Below, piece after piece: positions 37,600-47,045 of a stretch of DNA of 64,000 nt; position 1 is the first letter of the stretch, and each line of letters starts with the position of its first letter. The stretch is from Nocardioides yefusunii (GTDB lineage Bacteria > Actinomycetota > Actinomycetes > Propionibacteriales > Nocardioidaceae), in contig NZ_CP034929.1 in NCBI RefSeq assembly GCF_004014875.1, positions 930,001 to 994,000 on the forward strand, written 5' to 3'. The position numbers and the translations under genes are program-made. The notes below the pieces were generated by a model. The model was not told where the DNA came from and ran no database searches. It was given only the letters and a program-made list of their open reading frames with translations.

Positions 37600-40515
37600 A
37601 TGATCGTCTCCGCGGTTCTCGTCACCCACGACGGCGCGAGGTGGCTGCCCCAGGTGCTGGAGGGGCTCGCGTCCCAGACGCGCCCCGTCGACCGAGTGGT
37701 CGCCGTCGACACCGGAAGTCGTGACGAGACTCCCGAACTCCTGCGTCCCGTGATCGGGGAGTCGCGCACCGTCACCGCCCCCGTCGACACCGGTTACCCC
37801 ACCGCCGTGCGCCTCGGCCTTGATCTCCTGGGGCCTGCCGAGCGTCCCGAGGACGAGTGGGTCTGGCTGCTGCACGACGACTCCGCGCCCGCGCCCGACG
37901 CCTTGGAGCAGTTGCTCCGGGTGGTGGCCGAACGCCCCGAGGCCGACGTCCTCGGACCGAAGCTGCGCGAGTGGCCCTCGCTGCGCCGCCTCCTCGAACT
38001 CGGGGTCACGATCTCCGGCACGGGGCGTCGCGAGACCGGCCTCGAACTCGGCGAGTTCGACCAGGGACAGCACGACGACGTGCGTCAGGTCCTCGCCGTG
38101 AACACCGCCGGCATGCTGGTGCGTCGTGCCGTCCTCGACGAGCTCGGTGGCCTCGACGAGGCGATGGGCGTCTTCGGCAACGACCTCGACTTCGGCTGGC
38201 GTGCCGCTGCCGCCGGTCACACCACCCTGGTCGCGCCCGGCGCGGTCGTCTTCCATGCCGAGGCCGCCCACCGCGGCCTGCGCCGGACTCCGCTGACCGG
38301 CAAGCACACCCACTACGCCGAGCGCCGGGCCGCGCTGCTGGTGCTGCTCTCGAACGTGGAGTCGCGACGCCTGCTCTGGACCACGTTGCGCCTGGCCGTG
38401 GGATCGGTGCTCCGTGTCCTCGGCCTGCTGCTGACCCGTCAGGTGGGGCAGTCCCTGGACGAACTCGCAGCGCTCGTCAACGTCTACGCCCGCCCCGGTA
38501 CCGTCCGGGCGGCCCGGGCCCGCCGTCGTGCTGCCCGTGGCGGCAGCGCCGAGGCCGTCGACGCCCTGCGTCCGCCCTGGTGGCTCCCGTACCGGCACGG
38601 CCTCGACGCCGTCCAGGAGATCGCGAGCGCCGTGGTCGGTCAGGCCCACGACGTCGCCGACCGTCGGCGCGCCGCGAAGGCGGAGGAGGCAGCGGCCCAC
38701 GGGCCCGCTCCCGTCGTCGCACCGCGCACGGCTCCCGGGCTCGACGCCGCGGACGACGACGAGGACATGTACGACGACACCGGCATCGTGGTCCGGTTCC
38801 TCACCAACCCGATCGCCGTCCTGGTCTCTCTCTTCGTCCTGGTCAGCCTGGTGGCGGCACGTGCTGCCGTCGGCGACATCTCCGGCGGCGCGCTCTCGCC
38901 GGTCCCGGCCGGCGGCACTGCTGACTGGTGGCGTCTGCACGTCGAGAGTCGGCACCCGCTCGGCACCGGCACCGACGTGCCTGCACCCGGGTACGTCGCG
39001 GTGCTCGCACTGGCCGGGATCTTCACCGGCGGCAACGCCGTGGCGGTCATGAGTACGCTGATGCTCCTCGCCGTCCCGGTGGCGCTCTGGGGGGCGTGGC
39101 GGTTCCTGCGCCTGGTCGGACGCCTTGTCGACCCTGACGGCATCAACCGGTGGGTCCTGACGTGGGGGTCGGTCACCTACGCCCTGCTCCCGGCGACCTC
39201 GGGGGCCTGGGGAGAGGGCCGGTTCGGCACCGTCGTCCTGGCTGCTCTGCTGCCGTGGCTCGCCCACGCTGCCCTCGGGTTCGCCGATCCTGAGCCCGCA
39301 CGCCGCTGGCGCGCGGCCTGGCGTACCGGCCTGCTGCTGGCCCTGAGCGCCGCCTTCGTCCCCGCGGTCTGGCTCTTCGCCCTGCTCGCCGCGGCGATCG
39401 TGGTCGCGGCAGGCTTCGCGATCGCTCCGGCACTGCTGCGCGAACGGTCGGCCTGGGGTCCGCCCGCGTTGGCGCTCGGCCTGGTTCCGCTGCTGCTGCT
39501 GCCCTGGCTGCTCTCGCTGGTGGCCACCGGTTCGTTCGCGGGCCTCTTCTTGGAGGCGGGCCGTCTGCCGGTCGCCGCCGTCGACTTCACCGACCTGCTC
39601 TCGGGCCGTCTCTCCTCCCTCGGTGCGCCCGGGTGGTTCGGCATCCCGGTGCTGGTGCTGGCGGTACTGGCCCTGGTGCCGGGCGCCACCCGGATCCCGG
39701 TCACGATCGGGTGGCTGGTGGCGCTGCCGGCTGCCGTCGTCGTCGCTGTCCTGGGTGCCGTGGTGCTGCATCTGCCGGCCACCGACACCCCGCCGAGCCT
39801 CGGCTTCTTCGTCGTCGTCATCCAAGGCGCCTTCCTCACCGCAGCCACGCTCGGCGCGGGTGCGATGGTGCGTCGCCTGCACAGATCCACCGCGTCCGGG
39901 TACCCGCTCTGGCAGCGTGGTGTCGCCGGTGTCGCGGCTGCTGCGGCCGCCGTCGTCCCGGTCGCGGGCCTCGGCTGGTGGCTGGTGGCCCCCAACTCGT
40001 TCGGCGTCGACGAGGTCGAGGTCGTCCCCGCCTACATGGCCCAGAGTTCGCTCGACGGTGACGAGCACGGCGTCCTGGTGCTGCGCGGAAGCGTCGAGGA
40101 CGGACTCACGTACCGGGTGCGCCGCGGTGACGGTGTGACCGTCGGGGAGGACGAGATCCTCGGACTGGCCGACGAGGACCAGCGCCTCACCGGCGTCGTG
40201 CAGGGCCTCGCCTCCGCGCCGGTCGCCGAGCACGTCATCGAGCTGGCCGGTCTCGGGATCGAGTACGTGGTGATGCCCGGACCGGTCGACGGCCGGGTCT
40301 CCGGTGGTCTCGATGCCGTGGACGGTCTCGTCCAGGCCAGCGCGGGGGACCGCAACACCCGTGCCTGGCGCGTCGACCACTCTCTGGACGGCTCTGCCGT
40401 CAGCAGCCACGTCGGCGTCGGTCGGGTGCTGTTGGTGGTCGTCCAGGCCGTTCTGTTCCTGGTCACCCTGGTGGCCGCCGGACCCTCCTTCCTCTCCGCA
40501 CGGAGGCGCGCATGA
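37600..40515 (+). CDS. GT2 glycosyltransferase fused to a multi-spanning membrane domain
   Basis: 971 residues; ATG at 37600, leaderless. Residues 1-240 are a GT2 domain (AVLVTHDGARWLPQVLEGLASQT; HDDS with D93-D94; NTAGMLVRR; FGNDLDFGWRAAAAGH). A linker of about 110 residues follows, rich in Arg/Ala and then acidic (DDDEDMYDD near 387). From about 400 to 805 there are roughly ten membrane segments. An outside domain of about 130 residues comes next, then a last membrane segment near 945-962. The layout suggests a processive or coupled surface-sugar transferase. It is a conserved actinobacterial gene beside whiB and a DUF5719 gene, with which it overlaps (ATGA). Donor and acceptor are unknown. 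Confidence 0.85.
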   Translation: MIVSAVLVTHDGARWLPQVLEGLASQTRPVDRVVAVDTGSRDETPELLRPVIGESRTVTAPVDTGYPTAVRLGLDLLGPAERPEDEWVWLLHDDSAPAPDALEQLLRVVAERPEADVLGPKLREWPSLRRLLELGVTISGTGRRETGLELGEFDQGQHDDVRQVLAVNTAGMLVRRAVLDELGGLDEAMGVFGNDLDFGWRAAAAGHTTLVAPGAVVFHAEAAHRGLRRTPLTGKHTHYAERRAALLVLLSNVESRRLLWTTLRLAVGSVLRVLGLLLTRQVGQSLDELAALVNVYARPGTVRAARARRRAARGGSAEAVDALRPPWWLPYRHGLDAVQEIASAVVGQAHDVADRRRAAKAEEAAAHGPAPVVAPRTAPGLDAADDDEDMYDDTGIVVRFLTNPIAVLVSLFVLVSLVAARAAVGDISGGALSPVPAGGTADWWRLHVESRHPLGTGTDVPAPGYVAVLALAGIFTGGNAVAVMSTLMLLAVPVALWGAWRFLRLVGRLVDPDGINRWVLTWGSVTYALLPATSGAWGEGRFGTVVLAALLPWLAHAALGFADPEPARRWRAAWRTGLLLALSAAFVPAVWLFALLAAAIVVAAGFAIAPALLRERSAWGPPALALGLVPLLLLPWLLSLVATGSFAGLFLEAGRLPVAAVDFTDLLSGRLSSLGAPGWFGIPVLVLAVLALVPGATRIPVTIGWLVALPAAVVVAVLGAVVLHLPATDTPPSLGFFVVVIQGAFLTAATLGAGAMVRRLHRSTASGYPLWQRGVAGVAAAAAAVVPVAGLGWWLVAPNSFGVDEVEVVPAYMAQSSLDGDEHGVLVLRGSVEDGLTYRVRRGDGVTVGEDEILGLADEDQRLTGVVQGLASAPVAEHVIELAGLGIEYVVMPGPVDGRVSGGLDAVDGLVQASAGDRNTRAWRVDHSLDGSAVSSHVGVGRVLLVVVQAVLFLVTLVAAGPSFLSARRRA

Positions 40516-42209
40516 ACACCCCGCACGACCCCACCGAACCCGGCCAGCCGATCGAACCGACCGCCCCGCCCCGCGCGCCGGGGCGTCGCCGTCGGGTGAT
40601 GCCGGGCGAGGACGGATGGACCGGCGAGATCCCGGTGGTGCAGGACGGGCCCGCGACGGAGCCCTACGAGGGGAACCACACCGGACAGTTCCCGGCGCTG
40701 ACCCCCGACGTCCTGGCGGCCCTCTCCGCCGAGTCGGAGACGCACCCCGAGCCCGCGCCCGAACCGGCCGTCGATCCCGGTCTCGACGCCGCCCAGCTCG
40801 ACGCCGCCCAGCTCGAATCAGAGCAGCCTGACGCTGAACAGCCCGGCGCCCGGCGCCGCCGCCGCGTCCCGGGCACCCGTCGAGTCGACGTGGTCGCACT
40901 GCTCTCGTTCGTCATCCCGCTGGCGACCCTCGGCGCACTCGCGACCGTCCACCCGGCCGACACCGACGCCCCCGACCGGGCGCCGGGGACGGCTCCGCTG
41001 ATCCGTCAGCTCCTGGTCTGCCCTGCTGGTCTGCCCGGCAGTGAGGACGTCTCGGCTGCGTTCGCCGACCCCGCCACCGCAGGTGAGCTCGACGTCGTGG
41101 GCGCCGATCCCCTCGCGGTCAGCGCCGGCGCCGTGGCGTCGCGCCGCACCTCCAGCACCGTCGTCCTCGAAGGCAACGACGCGGCTGCGGTCGGTCTCTT
41201 CGCCGTGCGCGGCGACGCCGACCTGGGCACCGCCTGCTCCGCTCCGCGCAGCGACATCTGGTTCACCGGTGTCGGTTCGGGACCCGAGCACACGTCGCGC
41301 CTGCGGCTGGTCAATCCCGACTCGGGTCCGGCTGTCGCCGACATCGCGGTCCTCTCCGCGGACGGCCCCCAGGAGGTGCCAGCCCTGCGCGGACTCACCG
41401 TCGCGGCCCACGACGAGATCGTCGTCGACCTCGACCAGGTGGTGCCGGCCCGACACGACATGAGCCTGCACGTCACCGTGCCCCGGGGTCGGCTCGCGCT
41501 GTCGATGACCGACACGTTCGCCGAGATCGGCAGCAACGTCAGCGCCCGGGCCTGGCTCGGCCCGCAGCGCGCGCGCGGCAAGGTCACCCACCTGCTCGGC
41601 GTCGAGAGCGGGTCGGGGGAGCGGACCCTGGTGGTCGCCAACGCCGGAGCCGACCAGGCCCGCGTCGTCGTGCGTCTGATGACGTCCGAGGGCGAGTTCG
41701 TGCCTGCAGGCGCCGCCGAGGTCGAGGTCGCGCCCGGCAGCACCACCACCGTGGACCTCTCCACGCTCCTGGCCGGTGAACAGGCCGAGGGAGTGCTCGG
41801 CGTCAGGCTCGACTCCGAGGTCCCGGTGACCGCGACCCTGCGCACCGTGCGGGGCAAGCGCGTCCAGCACACCGTCGGCGCGGGCTGGATCCGTACCAGC
41901 GCGGCCACGGTCGTGCCCGGCGGCGGAGGACACCTCGTCCTCGCCGGAGCCGCCGAGGACACCCGGGTCACGCTGCGTCAGCGCACCGGTGCAGGGAAGC
42001 AGCTCAAGGACGTCTCGGTCGAGGTCGCAGCAGGGACCGCCACCCGGGTCGATCTCTCGTCGAAGGCACGCACCTTCGTCCTCGAGGTCAGTGACGTGCC
42101 GGTCCGCGCGGCGATGGTCTCCAGTGCGGGCAACCCCGCGCAGGTGCGGGTCCTGGAGGAACTCGCCACCAGCACCTCGGTGCCTCAGGTGCGTCCCGCG
42201 CTGCAGTGA
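40512..42209 (+). CDS. DUF5719 family protein, single-pass with large outside domain
   Basis: 565 residues, ATG at 40512 overlapping the previous stop by four bases. Residues 1-120 are cytoplasmic, Pro/Glu-rich and partly repetitive (LDAAQLDAAQLESEQPDAEQ), followed by a basic patch RRRRRVPGTRR. One membrane segment lies near 126-145 (VVALLSFVIPLATLGALAT). The outside part is beta-rich with repeated units (RLRLVNPDSGPAVADIAVLS; TLVVANAGADQARVVVRLM), matching DUF5719. The function is unknown, but fixed pairing with the GT2 fusion suggests a partner or scaffold in surface-polymer assembly. The last 24 coding bases, including the stop, are duplicated in tandem. Confidence 0.85.
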   Translation: MNTPHDPTEPGQPIEPTAPPRAPGRRRRVMPGEDGWTGEIPVVQDGPATEPYEGNHTGQFPALTPDVLAALSAESETHPEPAPEPAVDPGLDAAQLDAAQLESEQPDAEQPGARRRRRVPGTRRVDVVALLSFVIPLATLGALATVHPADTDAPDRAPGTAPLIRQLLVCPAGLPGSEDVSAAFADPATAGELDVVGADPLAVSAGAVASRRTSSTVVLEGNDAAAVGLFAVRGDADLGTACSAPRSDIWFTGVGSGPEHTSRLRLVNPDSGPAVADIAVLSADGPQEVPALRGLTVAAHDEIVVDLDQVVPARHDMSLHVTVPRGRLALSMTDTFAEIGSNVSARAWLGPQRARGKVTHLLGVESGSGERTLVVANAGADQARVVVRLMTSEGEFVPAGAAEVEVAPGSTTTVDLSTLLAGEQAEGVLGVRLDSEVPVTATLRTVRGKRVQHTVGAGWIRTSAATVVPGGGGHLVLAGAAEDTRVTLRQRTGAGKQLKDVSVEVAAGTATRVDLSSKARTFVLEVSDVPVRAAMVSSAGNPAQVRVLEELATSTSVPQVRPALQ

Positions 42210-42233
42210 CAGGTGCGGCCCGCGCTGCAGTGA
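42186..42233 (+). repeat. Tandem 24-bp duplication spanning the DUF5719 stop codon
   Basis: The 24 bases at 42186-42209, ending in the TGA stop, recur at 42210-42233 with one difference (CGT versus CGG). The second copy is non-coding. Confidence 0.85.
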
Positions 42234-42243
42234 GCAGGGCGGG

Positions 42244-42711
42244 TCAGTGGTTGCGGGGGTCCACCTCGTCGACGTCCTTGCCCAGGAGGTCGGCCAGGTG
42301 GGCGACCAGCAGCGTCAGCACGAGCGCGCGCTGCTGCTGGCGTCCCGAGGAGCGACGCTCCACCGGACGTCGGTAGACCACCACGCGGTGCGGGCGCGCA
42401 CCGTGCCCGTGCACCAGCACGGAGAGCGGCACCTCGTCGTCGTCCCAGGCAGCCGGCAGTGACGGCACCTCTTCGACGGCGTACTCCACCAACGGCAACT
42501 GGTCGTGCCAGCGGTGCTCGAGCAGCTTGACCGCGGCCACGACGTCCGCGTCGAAACGGGCTCCGTCGGTGGGACGCGCCGGACGGCCGGGAGCGACGGG
42601 CATCACTCCGGGGCCTCTCATCCCACGTCCCCGACGCTCCCGACCGCGGCGGCGGACGAGCATCGGAACGACCTCGTCGCCGGTGGCGGAAACAGGTGTG
42701 GGAGCGACCAT
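42244..42711 (-). CDS. Zincin-like metallopeptidase family protein (Rv3259-like)
   Basis: 155 residues, ATG at 42711 with TAGGCT six bases before it. The N-terminal 35 residues are Arg/Gly-rich. The middle and end (RFDADVVAAVKLLEHRWHDQLPLVEYAVEEVP; RVVVYRRPVE; LVLTLLVAHLADLLGKD) match the short actinobacterial metallopeptidase group that includes Rv3259. The usual HExxH is reduced to VAHLADLLG, so peptidase activity is doubtful. It is divergent from the DUF3499 gene with a 49-bp gap, as in the Rv3259/Rv3258c pair. Confidence 0.82.
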   Translation of the reverse strand: MVAPTPVSATGDEVVPMLVRRRGRERRGRGMRGPGVMPVAPGRPARPTDGARFDADVVAAVKLLEHRWHDQLPLVEYAVEEVPSLPAAWDDDEVPLSVLVHGHGARPHRVVVYRRPVERRSSGRQQQRALVLTLLVAHLADLLGKDVDEVDPRNH

Positions 42712-42760
42712 GCCGCGAGCCTAGACCGGATCAGACCGGCCACGGGGTAACGTCACTCCC
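42712..42760. promoter_or_regulatory. Divergent leaderless promoter pair
   Basis: Minus strand: TAGGCT (42723-42718), six bases before ATG 42711. Plus strand: TAACGT (42748-42753), seven bases before GTG 42761. The -10 boxes are 24 bp apart. Confidence 0.5.
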
Positions 42761-43120
42761 GTGAGTCCCAGCCGTCGTTGTTCGCGTACCGCCTGTGGCA
42801 GTGCCGCCGTCGCCACGTTGACGTACGTCTACTCCGACCAGACCGCGGTGCTCGGCCCGCTGGCGATGTTCGCGGAGCCGCACGCCTACGACCTGTGCGA
42901 GGAGCACAGTGAGCGCCTCTCGGCGCCCCGTGGTTGGGAGGTCCTGCGGCTCAAGCGTGACCCCGTGGCGCCCGGCCCGTCCGACGACGACCTGTTGGCC
43001 CTGGCCGACGCGGTCCGTGAGGCGGCCCGACCGCAGCAGCCGGCTCCGGAGGTCCACCCTGCGGACAGCCCCTCGCGAGGTGCCCGCCGCGGTCACCTGC
43101 GGGTCCTCAGCACCGACTGA
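42761..43120 (+). CDS. DUF3499 family protein
   Basis: 119 residues, GTG at 42761 with a leaderless-type -10. Conserved cysteines C7 and C12 (CSRTAC) and a later C-x-x-H (DLCEEHSERL) suggest a small zinc site. A helix-rich acidic part (DDDLLALADAVREAA) and a variable tail follow. It is the equivalent of Rv3258c, restricted to actinobacteria and always near the phosphomannomutase gene. The function is not known. Confidence 0.88.
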   Translation: MSPSRRCSRTACGSAAVATLTYVYSDQTAVLGPLAMFAEPHAYDLCEEHSERLSAPRGWEVLRLKRDPVAPGPSDDDLLALADAVREAARPQQPAPEVHPADSPSRGARRGHLRVLSTD

Positions 43121-43208
43121 GACCGGTCGCGGCTCCCTCGGGGCCACCGCGTCGAGACTGTGACTGACGCGCCGACCGACCCTGCGTCGTGCGCGGGACG
43201 CTGGCCAC

Positions 43209-43221
43209 TAGGCTCGCCTCC
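43209..43221 (+). promoter_or_regulatory. Leaderless-type -10 (TAGGCT) before manB
   Basis: TAGGCT (43209-43214) ends seven bases before ATG 43222, which decides this start over the GTG at 43189. Confidence 0.5.
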
Positions 43222-44601
43222 ATGACTTCCGGCAGCAACACCCTGGACCCGGCCAACCTGCACGCCATCTTCAAGGCCTACGACGTGCGTGGCACCGTGC
43301 CCGAGCAGATGGACGAGGCGCTGGCTCGCGCCACCGGCAACGCCTTCGTACAGGTGCTCGGCGCGAAGACCGTCGTGGTCGGCTACGACATGCGTCCCTC
43401 CTCCCCGGCGATGGCGTCGGCCTTCGCCGAAGGCGTGATCGCGGCCGGTTCCGACGTCGTCATCATCGGTCTGGCCTCCACCGACCAGCTCTACTTCGCC
43501 TCGGGTCACCTGGGTCACGCCGGCGTCATGTTCACCGCCAGCCACAACCCGGCCCAGTACAACGGCATGAAGCTGTGCCGCCCCGGCGCGCAGCCGGTCG
43601 GCCTCGACACCGGCCTGGCCGAGATCCGCGACGTGGTCGCCGCCGGCACCTACGTCACCGCCGACCAGCCCGGTTCGCTCTCGGTCGACGACGTCCTCGA
43701 GGGCTACGCCGACCACCTGCTCGAGCTGTCCCCGGTCCGAGGCCGTGGCCTCAAGGTCGTCGTCGACGCCGGCAACGGCATGGCCGGCCTCACCGCGCCG
43801 GTGGTCTTCGACAAGATCGGCCGTGTGGTCGAGATGGTCGAGATGTACTTCGAGCTCGACGGCACCTTCCCCAACCACGAGGCCAACCCGATCGAGCCCG
43901 CCAACCTGGTGGACCTCCAGCGTGCAGTGCTCGCGGAGAAGGCCGACATCGGTCTTGCCTTCGACGGCGACGCCGACCGCTGCTTCATCGTCGACGAGGG
44001 CGGCCGCGCGATCTCGCCGTCCACCCTCACCGCGCTGATCGCGGCCCGTGAGCTCGCCAAGAACCCCGGCGCCACGATCATCCACAACCTGATCACCTCG
44101 CGTTCGGTCCCCGAGATCGTCACCGAGCTCGGCGGCAAGCCGGTCCGCACCCGCGTCGGCCACTCGTTCATCAAGGCCACGATGGCCGAGACCGACGCCG
44201 TCTTCGGTGGCGAGCACTCGGGCCACTTCTACTTCCGCGACTTCTGGCGCGCCGACTCCGGCATGCTGGCTGCGCTCTACGCCCTGGCCGCACTGTCGGA
44301 GACCGACGTGCCGCTCTCGGAGCTGATGGCGGAGTACGACCGTTACCCGACGTCGGGTGAGATCAACTCGACCGTCGCCGACCAGGCAGCCGTGCTCGCC
44401 GAGATCAAGGCGCAGTACGCCGACCGTGACGGCGTCGAGATGGACGAACTCGACGGCCTGACCGTGAGCCACGCAGACTGGTGGTTCAACGTCCGCGCCT
44501 CCAACACCGAGCCCCTGCTCCGTCTCAACTGCGAGGGCAAGGACGAGGCCACCATGGCCGAGGTCCGCGACGCCGCTCTCTCCACGATCAGGAAGAACTG
44601 A
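43222..44601 (+). CDS. manB: Phosphomannomutase / phosphoglucomutase
   Basis: 459 residues from ATG at 43222. Catalytic serine S107 lies in [11 protein letters not shown]. The metal-binding loop is D248-G-D250-A-D252-R, and the sugar-binding loop is [11 protein letters not shown]. The phosphate-binding end is [12 protein letters not shown]. The length and four-domain layout are those of the alpha-phosphohexomutase family. It converts mannose 6-phosphate to mannose 1-phosphate, the substrate of ManC at 32947. It corresponds to Rv3257c. A Trm112-like gene overlaps its stop by one base. Confidence 0.95.
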   Translation: MTSGSNTLDPANLHAIFKAYDVRGTVPEQMDEALARATGNAFVQVLGAKTVVVGYDMRPSSPAMASAFAEGVIAAGSDVVIIGLASTDQLYFASGHLGHAGVMFTASHNPAQYNGMKLCRPGAQPVGLDTGLAEIRDVVAAGTYVTADQPGSLSVDDVLEGYADHLLELSPVRGRGLKVVVDAGNGMAGLTAPVVFDKIGRVVEMVEMYFELDGTFPNHEANPIEPANLVDLQRAVLAEKADIGLAFDGDADRCFIVDEGGRAISPSTLTALIAARELAKNPGATIIHNLITSRSVPEIVTELGGKPVRTRVGHSFIKATMAETDAVFGGEHSGHFYFRDFWRADSGMLAALYALAALSETDVPLSELMAEYDRYPTSGEINSTVADQAAVLAEIKAQYADRDGVEMDELDGLTVSHADWWFNVRASNTEPLLRLNCEGKDEATMAEVRDAALSTIRKN

Positions 44602-44771
44602 TGAACATCGCTCCCGAACTCCTCGAGATCATCGTCTGCCCGGCCTGCCACGCGAAGCTGGAGGCTGACGCCGCTGCGCTCGAGCTGGTCTGCACGGGCT
44701 GCGCCTACGCCTACCCGGTGCGCGACGACATCCCGGTCCTGCTGGTCGACGAGGCTCGCAAGCCCGCCTGA
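44601..44771 (+). CDS. Trm112/UPF0434-like small zinc protein
   Basis: 56 residues, ATG at 44601 overlapping the manB stop by one base, with AGGAAG upstream. Four cysteines, C13-x2-C16 and C31-x2-C34, form a rubredoxin-like zinc knuckle. The middle [13 protein letters not shown] matches the Trm112 family ending. Such proteins stabilise methyltransferases in other organisms; the bacterial partner is not known. Operon position between manB and the SIS-domain gene is conserved in actinobacteria. Confidence 0.88.
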   Translation: MNIAPELLEIIVCPACHAKLEADAAALELVCTGCAYAYPVRDDIPVLLVDEARKPA

Positions 44772-44858
44772 CACCCCTGACGGCCGGGCCCTGCGCGGGC
44801 CCGGCCGAACTGGTTCGTCCCGGAGACGCTCCGGGCCCTGAGACCTGGAGGAACTGCC

Positions 44859-45914
44859 GTGGACGACCTGTTCGACGAGTCGAGACTCGACGACGAACGC
44901 GCGTTGGCTGCGCATGACCATGTCCTGCGTCCCTTGGCGGAGGCCGGCGCTCGTGTGCGCCGCGACCACGTCGAGGCGCTGGAGTCCGTGGTCGCCGCGG
45001 TGCTGGAACAGGCCGGCGCACGTCCGCGTGCCGTGGTCGCAGCCGGCCCCGACTCGCGCCTGCTGCGTGCGGTCCTGGAGCCCTGGTGCCCGGTCCCGTT
45101 CGTGGCCTGGCCGCACGCCGGGCTTCCCGGTTGGGTGGGAGGACTCGACCTCGTCGTGGTCCTGGCCCCGCACGGCGACGACGAGGTCGCTGCTCTGGCG
45201 GTGGCCGAGGGTGAGCGTCGTGGTGCCCAGGTGGTCGTCGCAGCCCCCGAGGGTTCTCTGGTGGCCCAGCACGCCGCCGGGCGGTGGAGCCGTCTGCTGC
45301 CGGTGGTGACCGGGGACCAGTTGGCTGCCGCGGTCGTCGTCCTCGACCTGCTCGACCGCCTCGACCTGGGGCCCGGCTGTGACCCGGAGGAGGTGGCCGG
45401 CGCCCTGGACACCGTGGCCCTGGCGTGCAGCCCGCACCGGGACCTCGCGGTCAACCCGGCCAAGGGACTCGCGATCGCCCTCGCCGATTCCCGCCCCGTC
45501 GTCTGGGGAGGCAGCGTCCTTGCAGCCCGCGCGGCGCGTCGGGTCGCGGAGGCGTTGCGGCACGCGACCGGTCACTCCGCGATTGCGGGGGAGACCCATC
45601 AGCTGTTGCCGGTGCTCGAGTCCGCTCCGCAGCGCGACCTCTTCGACGACCCCTGGGACGACCCGGACGCACCGTCGCTGCTGATCCCCAGCCTGCTGCT
45701 GCTCGACGACGGCGCCGACGACGAGCGCGCTGCCGCCGAGCGTGCCCAGCTGGTCCGCGCCGCGCACTCGCGCCGGATCCGGGTGGAGACGATCACCTGC
45801 GAGCAGGGCCGCGCAGGCGGCGTGGCACGCTACTCGTCCCTACTGTCGCAGGGCCGGTACGCCGCGGCGTACCTGAATCTCGGAAGCACTGAACCCGGAA
45901 AGACAGGGATCTGA
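44859..45914 (+). CDS. SIS-domain protein, phosphoglucose/phosphomannose isomerase-like (Rv3256c-like)
   Basis: 351 residues, GTG at 44859 after GGAGGAA. A first SIS-like lobe spans about 45-150 (VAWPHAGLPGWVGGLDLVVVLAPHGDDEVAALAVAE), and a second lobe carries SRPVVWGGSVLAARAARRVAEALRH near 210-235. The sequence resembles bifunctional phosphoglucose/phosphomannose isomerases but is divergent. I could not confirm the catalytic Glu/His set. It may supply mannose 6-phosphate, because manA is absent next to it, or may only bind sugar phosphate. It is in one operon with manB and the Trm112-like gene. Confidence 0.85.
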   Translation: MDDLFDESRLDDERALAAHDHVLRPLAEAGARVRRDHVEALESVVAAVLEQAGARPRAVVAAGPDSRLLRAVLEPWCPVPFVAWPHAGLPGWVGGLDLVVVLAPHGDDEVAALAVAEGERRGAQVVVAAPEGSLVAQHAAGRWSRLLPVVTGDQLAAAVVVLDLLDRLDLGPGCDPEEVAGALDTVALACSPHRDLAVNPAKGLAIALADSRPVVWGGSVLAARAARRVAEALRHATGHSAIAGETHQLLPVLESAPQRDLFDDPWDDPDAPSLLIPSLLLLDDGADDERAAAERAQLVRAAHSRRIRVETITCEQGRAGGVARYSSLLSQGRYAAAYLNLGSTEPGKTGI

Positions 45915-45917
45915 ACC

Positions 45918-46931
45918 ATGGCCGGTGGCCTCTTCGCTCTGCTCGACGACGTGGCCGCGTTGGCCAAGCTCGCTGCAGCATCTCTCGACGACGTCGGCGC
46001 TGCCGCGGCCAAGGCCAGCTCCAAGGCTGCCGGTGTGGTGATCGACGACGCCGCGGTGACGCCGCAGTACGTGCAGGGTCTCGCCGCCAGCCGTGAGGTC
46101 CCGATCGTGGCGAGCATCGCCAAGGGCTCGATCCGGAACAAGCTCCTGATCATCCTCCCGGCGGCCCTGCTGCTGAGCGAGTTCGCGTCCTGGCTGCTCA
46201 CCCCGATCCTGATGTGTGGCGGTACCTATCTGGCGTTCGAGGGCGCCCACAAGGTCTGGGAGAAGCTCCGGCACCGCGACCAGGAGACCAGCGCCTCCGA
46301 CCTCGTCGACGACGCCAGGACTGCGCCGGACGAGAAGAAGATCATCGGTGGTGCGGTCCGCACCGACCTGATCCTCTCGGCCGAGATCATGGTGATCGCC
46401 CTCAACGAGGTCGCCGACCAGGCGTTCTGGAGCCGGCTCGTGGTGCTGTTCGTGGTCGCTGTCGCGATGACGGTCGTGGTCTACGGCGCGGTCGCCCTGA
46501 TCGTGAAGGCCGACGACTTCGGTCTGATGCTGGCGCAGAAGGCACGCACCTCCGCGGCCCGCCGTTTCGGTCTCGGTCTGGTGCGCTCGATGCCGGCGGT
46601 GATGGCGACTATCTCCGCCGTCGGCACCGTGGCGATGCTGTGGGTCGGTGGCCACATCCTGCTGGTCGGTGTCGACGAGCTCGGCTGGCACTGGCCCTAC
46701 TCGCTGGTGCACGACCTGCAGCACGAGGTCGAGCACGCCGTGCCGTTCGCGGTGGGTGCGTTCGGATGGCTGACGAACACCGCCTGCAGCGCCGTCGTCG
46801 GCCTGCTGGTGGGGGCTGTCGTCGTGACGTTGCTCAATGTCCTGGGCGTGGGGCACGGAGCCCACGCCGACGCCGACGCCCACGAGGGTGCCGACCTGAC
46901 GGCTGACGACGCTGCCGGTGACCAGCACTGA
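45918..46931 (+). CDS. DUF808 family membrane protein (YedI-like)
   Basis: 337 residues, ATG at 45918, three bases after the previous stop. The signature start AGGLFALLDDVAALAKLAAASLDDV and ASSKAAGVVIDDAAVTPQYV are diagnostic of DUF808. About six to seven membrane segments follow (LLIILPAALLLSEFASWLL; SRLVVLFVVAVAMTVVVYG; TISAVGTVAMLWVGGHIL; others), ending in a His/Asp-rich tail. The function is unknown in any species. It is not part of the mycobacterial version of this cluster, where manA follows the SIS gene. Confidence 0.9.
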   Translation: MAGGLFALLDDVAALAKLAAASLDDVGAAAAKASSKAAGVVIDDAAVTPQYVQGLAASREVPIVASIAKGSIRNKLLIILPAALLLSEFASWLLTPILMCGGTYLAFEGAHKVWEKLRHRDQETSASDLVDDARTAPDEKKIIGGAVRTDLILSAEIMVIALNEVADQAFWSRLVVLFVVAVAMTVVVYGAVALIVKADDFGLMLAQKARTSAARRFGLGLVRSMPAVMATISAVGTVAMLWVGGHILLVGVDELGWHWPYSLVHDLQHEVEHAVPFAVGAFGWLTNTACSAVVGLLVGAVVVTLLNVLGVGHGAHADADAHEGADLTADDAAGDQH

Positions 46932-47014
46932 AAGGCTGGTCCAGAGGGTCTTACGCCCGTACCGGATCTCGGGGAGGATACGTCCCGGGAGGCCTGAGTG
47001 CGTCCCCGTGACGA

Positions 47015-47045
47015 TTGCGTGATACTCGCCGGCCTCTCCTAGTCT
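47015..47045 (+). promoter_or_regulatory. ahcY promoter candidate
   Basis: TTGCGT (47015-47020) and TAGTCT (47040-47045) are separated by 19 bases. The resulting leader of about 60 nt shows no SAH-riboswitch match that I could find. Confidence 0.35.

Noticed and set aside
37096..40899. Minus-strand frame of 1267 codons
   Set aside because: Antisense to the GT2/multi-TM gene; its translation is compositionally biased and featureless.
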